From Mesorhizobium sp. J428 (lineage in GTDB: Bacteria; Pseudomonadota; Alphaproteobacteria; Rhizobiales; Rhizobiaceae): 64,000 nucleotides of DNA. Below, in pieces: positions 61,151-64,000 of this stretch (position 1 is the first letter of the stretch; each line of letters opens with the position of its first letter). Made by a program: the position numbers and the translations under genes. The notes beneath the pieces were generated by a model, which had not been told where the DNA came from, did not search any database, and saw only the letters and a list, made by a program, of their open reading frames with translations. The stretch spans positions 3,262,001 through 3,326,000 of the forward strand of contig NZ_JAJOMX010000001.1 of assembly GCF_024699925.1 (NCBI RefSeq), in the 5' to 3' direction.

Positions 61151-61245
61151 AAATTCCACTTATCCAGAGCCATCTCGCAAGTAATCTGACGTTGCCCCCT
61201 GGAATGCCCTCGGTTTGAACTGGACTCCGTCGAAAGGAGACGGAG

Positions 61246-61509
61246 ATGAAGAGAAGCCGGTTCACGGAAGACCAGATCATCGGCGTGCTGAAGGAGCACC
61301 AGGCGGGAATCCCGACGGCAGAGCTGTGCCGCAAACACGGGATCTCGGAGGCGACCTTCTACAACTGGCGTAATCGCTATGGCGGCATGGAAGTGTCGGA
61401 CGCCCGGCGGCTGAGGAGCCTCGAGGACGAGAACCGGCGGCTGAAGAAGCTACTAGCGGAATCTATGCTGGACGTCGCGACGCTGAAGGAAGCACTGGGA
61501 AAGTTCTGA
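61246..61509 (+). CDS. IS3-family transposase OrfA (IS407-like)
   Basis: 87 residues: [40 protein letters not shown], and the coiled coil [30 protein letters not shown] Shine-Dalgarno before ATG 61246. Confidence 0.9.
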   Translation: MKRSRFTEDQIIGVLKEHQAGIPTAELCRKHGISEATFYNWRNRYGGMEVSDARRLRSLEDENRRLKKLLAESMLDVATLKEALGKF

Positions 61510-62052
61510 CGCCCAGGACAAGGAAGCGCTTCGTGGCCTGGGCGATCGAAGAGAAGTGCTACTCGCAGCGGCGTGCCTGCAGTCTGGTCGGGCTCGACCC
61601 GAAGACCTATCGCTATGCGTCGCGGCGACCGGACGATGCCGCGGTGCGGGCGCGGCTGAAAGAGCTGGCGCTTGAGCGGCGTCGGTTCGGCTATCGGCGG
61701 CTGCTCATCCTTCTGCGGCGCGAGGGCATCGAACTGAACCACAAGAAGCTGTTCCGGCTATACCGGGAGGAGCGGCTGACGGTGAAGAAGCGCGGCGGCC
61801 GCAAGCGGGCGCTGGGCACGCGGGCGCCGATGACGCTGCCGCAGGGAGCAAACCAACGATGGAGCCTGGACTTCGTATCCGACATGCTCGCCGATGGCAG
61901 ACGCTTCCGCGTCCTGGTGGTGGTCGACGACTTCACTCGGGAGTGCCTGGCACTCGTGGTCGACACGTCACTGTCGGGCATGCGGGTGGCGCGGGAACTG
62001 GACGCCATCGTCGAGACGCGCGGCCGACCGCTGATGATCGTCTCCGACAACG

Positions 62053-62287
62053 TCCTATGTTGGGAAGAATTGGCGGTATCGGGCGTCAGGTCACGGGGCA
62101 TCTGAGCGATCAGATACCCTGATAAAGTTGCCCAGGCGGGCTCCGCCGTCAAGAAGCGGTCTCTCCCATAGCAAACACAGAGTACGCACGATGGCGGCTC
62201 TCACCGTCCTTAAGACGAGATCCTGAATCCCAAGCGGAAGACCTGAACATTATCTACGAGGTCAGCGAACTGCCTCCACGGCCCTTG
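62053..62287 (-). ncRNA. candidate bridge RNA region of the IS110/IS1111-type element
   Basis: IS110-family elements encode a structured bridge RNA in a non-coding end that pairs with both target and donor DNA; in the IS1111 subgroup it lies downstream of the transposase. This 235-bp end fits by position and length. The loops that should pair with the target CGACAACG/GCACCGAG were looked for but not identified by eye. Confidence 0.4.
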
Positions 62288-63547
62288 TCAGAAAAGGGTT
62301 CTTCCGCCTGGGCTCGCCCCCTCGAAGAAGGGACGATAGGGTTCGCCGTGTTTGATCACGGCGTGTACGGTACGCGCCATCTTGGCTGCGATTGCGGTAT
62401 AGGCTTTGCGACGCAGGTGAGCGTTGTGCCGATCCTTGGCTATGTAGCGCTCGAACCTATCGCGGAAGCTGTTGGTTCGGTGTAGCACTGCGGTTTGCCC
62501 TGCCATCCAGAAGGTCCGTCGAAGCCGGGCGTTGCCATATTTTGAGATCTTGCTCTGTCCTCGGAACATGCCTGATTGCACGGTGGCGAGATCCATGCCG
62601 CAGAACTTTAGGAACTGGCGATGATGCCCGAAACGGCGCAGATCGCCGGCTTCGGCGAGAATGGTCAGGGCGTTGATCGGCCCAATGCCCGGAACGGTGA
62701 CCAGTAGCTGGTAGTCGGGATGGTCGGACAGCAGTTCCACAGCGCGGTTCTCGACCTCATCGCGCTGGCGCACCAAGCCGCGACCCTCGGCGAGGACCAG
62801 CCGGAACATCCGCAAGGCATCGGACTCTGCTGCTACAGGTAAGCCGACAGAGTCTTTGGCAGACTCGTAAATATCTGAAAGCAGGAGCGTTTTGGAAACC
62901 TTCCGGCCGACGACGTTCCAGGCGGCATCAATGAAGGCCTCCTTCGTCATTGCCGAGATCATGTGCGGCGACGGGAACTGTTCCAAAAAGGCCAGGAACC
63001 AGTCGCTGCGTGCGCTGCGATGGAACCGCTCGGCTTCAGGGAAATACAGCGGCAGGTAGTGGGTCAGGATCCGGTGCCAGAGTTCGGTCTTGGAGCGCGA
63101 GATGATCTCGTGCGTCTTGGAAAGCTCCTGAATGTCGTTCGTGCCCGCGATCAGCGGATCGTGGAAAAACTGGACCGCGCCGATCTCCAGCATGCGCAGG
63201 ATGACCTGGGCGTCCTTTGGGTCGTTCTTGTCCCAGCTGTTGTGAAGGGCTTCCCGCGTCCGAGCGAGGGCAACCGAGGAGATCAGCTTCAGCTCGAAAC
63301 CGGCTGCGCCCAGATGATGCGCGAGTGCCCGATGATAATTGCCCGTCGCCTCGAATCCGATCCGGACCGGCAAGCCATACTGGCGAAGAACCGCGATCAG
63401 TCGCTCGAAATCCTCGAGGCTGTTCCGGATCGCCAATCGGCGCCGGCGCGCTTTACCGGGAACCGCGATCAGCACCTCATGCCGGTGTTTGGAAATGTCG
63501 ATGGCTACAAGAAGGGGCGAAACGGGGATAGTGTTGGCGATGGTCAT
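62288..63547 (-). CDS. IS110-family transposase (DEDD recombinase)
   Basis: 419 residues. The N-terminal RuvC-like DEDD domain starts VSPLLVAIDISKHRHEVLIA, with EATGNYHRALAHHL and WDKNDPKDAQVILRML. The C-terminal Tnp domain has VTVPGIGPINALTILAEAGD and QSGMFRGQSKISKYGNARLR, containing the catalytic Ser region. It acts with a bridge RNA. Confidence 0.93.
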   Translation of the reverse strand: MTIANTIPVSPLLVAIDISKHRHEVLIAVPGKARRRRLAIRNSLEDFERLIAVLRQYGLPVRIGFEATGNYHRALAHHLGAAGFELKLISSVALARTREALHNSWDKNDPKDAQVILRMLEIGAVQFFHDPLIAGTNDIQELSKTHEIISRSKTELWHRILTHYLPLYFPEAERFHRSARSDWFLAFLEQFPSPHMISAMTKEAFIDAAWNVVGRKVSKTLLLSDIYESAKDSVGLPVAAESDALRMFRLVLAEGRGLVRQRDEVENRAVELLSDHPDYQLLVTVPGIGPINALTILAEAGDLRRFGHHRQFLKFCGMDLATVQSGMFRGQSKISKYGNARLRRTFWMAGQTAVLHRTNSFRDRFERYIAKDRHNAHLRRKAYTAIAAKMARTVHAVIKHGEPYRPFFEGASPGGRTLF

Positions 63548-63601
63548 GGCCGGTCTCCTTTACGGTGTGGTTCGCAAAACCACTGTAGAGACCCGAGACC
63601 C

Positions 63602-63653
63602 GGCTATGGCCACCTGCTGCGCTATTTTGAAGGCTGCGCAGGAGGCCATAGCC
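63602..63653 (-). promoter_or_regulatory. hairpin upstream of the IS110 transposase
   Basis: A perfect 10-bp stem GGCTATGGCC/GGCCATAGCC encloses a further GC-rich inner pairing (TGCGC/GCGCA). It lies 55 bp before the transposase start and may shape its expression or the circular-junction promoter. Confidence 0.45.
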
Positions 63654-64000
63654 TTCCCAAACAATCTTCTTCCCGACGTGCTACGGCACCGAGCTGACGT
63701 CGCGGGCGATCCTGCAGTGGCAGGAGGACAACCGCGTCGAGTGGCACTACATCGCGCCGGGCAAGCCGACCCAGAACGGCTTCGTCGAAAGCCTGAACGG
63801 CCGCTTGCGCGACGAATGCCTCAACGAGCACCTGTTCCGCGGCATGGCAGCGGCACGCCGCATCATTGAAGAGTGGAGGATCGACTACAACGAGCACCGG
63901 CCACACACGAGCCTGCGTGGCCTCACCCCGAACGAGTTTGCAAACCGGTCCAGATCGGACCACAAGGAGAACAGAGTCCAGTTATGAATGAGGGCTGATC

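Larger units (their letters stand above)
60187..61158 (+). mobile_element. IS3-family element with internal deletion
   Basis: Ends carry an imperfect inverted TGGAATTT repeat (60187 onward and 61151-61158). OrfA is open, but OrfB lacks its catalytic core. It interrupts the ISL3 remnant region. Exact ends are approximate. Confidence 0.6.
62053..63685 (-). mobile_element. IS110-family (IS1111-type) element, 1633 bp
   Basis: The boundaries follow from the reading frame of the interrupted OrfB. No target duplication is seen. Subterminal inverted repeats GT(T/C)GGGAAGAA lie at 62059-62069 and 63667-63677, a feature of the IS1111 subgroup. The longer non-coding end (235 bp) is downstream of the transposase. 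Confidence 0.85.
61533..63987 (+). pseudogene. IS3-family OrfB split by the IS110-type element
   Basis: The first part reads from GTG 61533 to LMIVSDN (62051), with YRYASRRPDDAAVRARLKEL and WSLDFVSDMLADGRRFRVLV (first Asp). It resumes at 63686 as [20 protein letters not shown], ending [16 protein letters not shown] and RVQL-stop at 63987. Joining 62052 to 63686 restores ~272 residues exactly in frame. Precise excision would repair it. Confidence 0.87.
61206..63995 (+). mobile_element. IS3-family (IS407-like) element interrupted by an IS110-type element
   Basis: Inverted ends share GCCCTC...AACTGGACTC.GT (61206-61228 and about 63972-63995). Without the insert the element is about 1157 bp. Only the IS110-type insertion breaks its second gene. 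Confidence 0.75.
22576..64000. mobile_element. putative integrative conjugative/mobilisable element (right end outside window)
   Basis: The left boundary is set by the truncated tRNA-Thr copy. A large serine recombinase follows at once, then a coupling ATPase, SprT, ParB, antirestriction, mucR, and relaxase and mobilisation genes, many of unknown function. No T4SS channel (trb/virB) genes are seen; they may lie beyond 64 kb or be missing. An internal stretch (42-51 kb) is a secondary patchwork of IS elements and exopolysaccharide gene remnants. Confidence 0.7.

Noticed and set aside
60187..61158. Active IS3 element
   Set aside because: OrfB lacks the middle of the DDE domain and changes frame, so it cannot transpose by itself.
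63548..63685. Bridge RNA in the upstream end of the IS110-type element
   Set aside because: This end is short (138 bp) and dominated by one hairpin; the subterminal repeats favour the IS1111 arrangement with the RNA downstream, although this was not excluded.

Overview
The window reads as chromosomal DNA of a GC-rich alphaproteobacterium of the Hyphomicrobiales (Mesorhizobium/Aminobacter-like). This rests on a MucR/Ros regulator, the polyamine and nucleobase transport gene sets, TCTCCCC-type intergenic palindromes and the style of conjugation genes. It is inference from recognised families; no search was run.

Bases 1-22.4 kb are ordinary chromosome. A polyamine module (aguB-like amidase, acetylpolyamine amidohydrolase, and an amidohydrolase on the other strand) leads into a potABCD-like ABC transporter operon, a serine hydrolase and an amidase with an N-terminal frameshift. 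A second transporter operon (BMP-family binding protein, double ATPase, two permeases) ends in a cytosine-deaminase-like enzyme, so it probably imports nucleosides or nucleobases; a 153-residue orphan gene is embedded in it. Then come a small secreted protein, an Mrp/ApbC ATPase, an adenylate cyclase-TPR protein, a Crp/Fnr regulator and a PaaG-like enoyl-CoA hydratase. Inverted-repeat elements lie downstream of both binding-protein genes and between the convergent cyclase and Crp genes.

At 22.5-22.75 kb a 39-nt copy of the 5' half of tRNA-Thr(CGT) lies beside the intact tRNA. A large serine recombinase on the opposite strand ends inside the tRNA. From here to the window edge the DNA looks like an integrative and conjugative/mobilisable element. 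It carries a tightly overlapping operon (SprT-like metalloprotease, four membrane proteins, a VirD4/TraG-like coupling ATPase, a frameshifted small membrane protein), small regulators, Fic, ParB, a secreted EEP-family nuclease, a resolvase/invertase, a TacAT-type toxin-antitoxin pair, ardC, mucR, and a relaxase-helicase with a MobC-like partner. No type IV secretion channel genes are visible.

Bases 42.2-51 kb are a decaying island within the element: two IS5-family copies, a fragment of a second ardC, a beta-repeat surface protein cut by an IS3 element, a 5'-truncated tyrosine autokinase, a TPR-like protein, a twice-frameshifted O-antigen ligase/polymerase and an IS66 remnant. These are leftovers of an exopolysaccharide locus. 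The main ardC is split by an intact IS21-family element with a 7-bp target duplication. Bases 59.6-64 kb are nested insertion sequences: ISL3 remnant, deleted IS3 remnant, and an otherwise intact IS3 split by an IS110/IS1111-type element with a candidate bridge-RNA region.

The most promising unexplained signals are the tRNA/recombinase junction, the coupling ATPase-membrane-SprT operon, a 24-bp perfect operator palindrome on a strong promoter, arrays of consecutive hairpins in the non-coding parts of the element, and a 20-bp inverted repeat bracketing the resolvase promoter. Many element genes are frameshifted, so these copies may be inactive.
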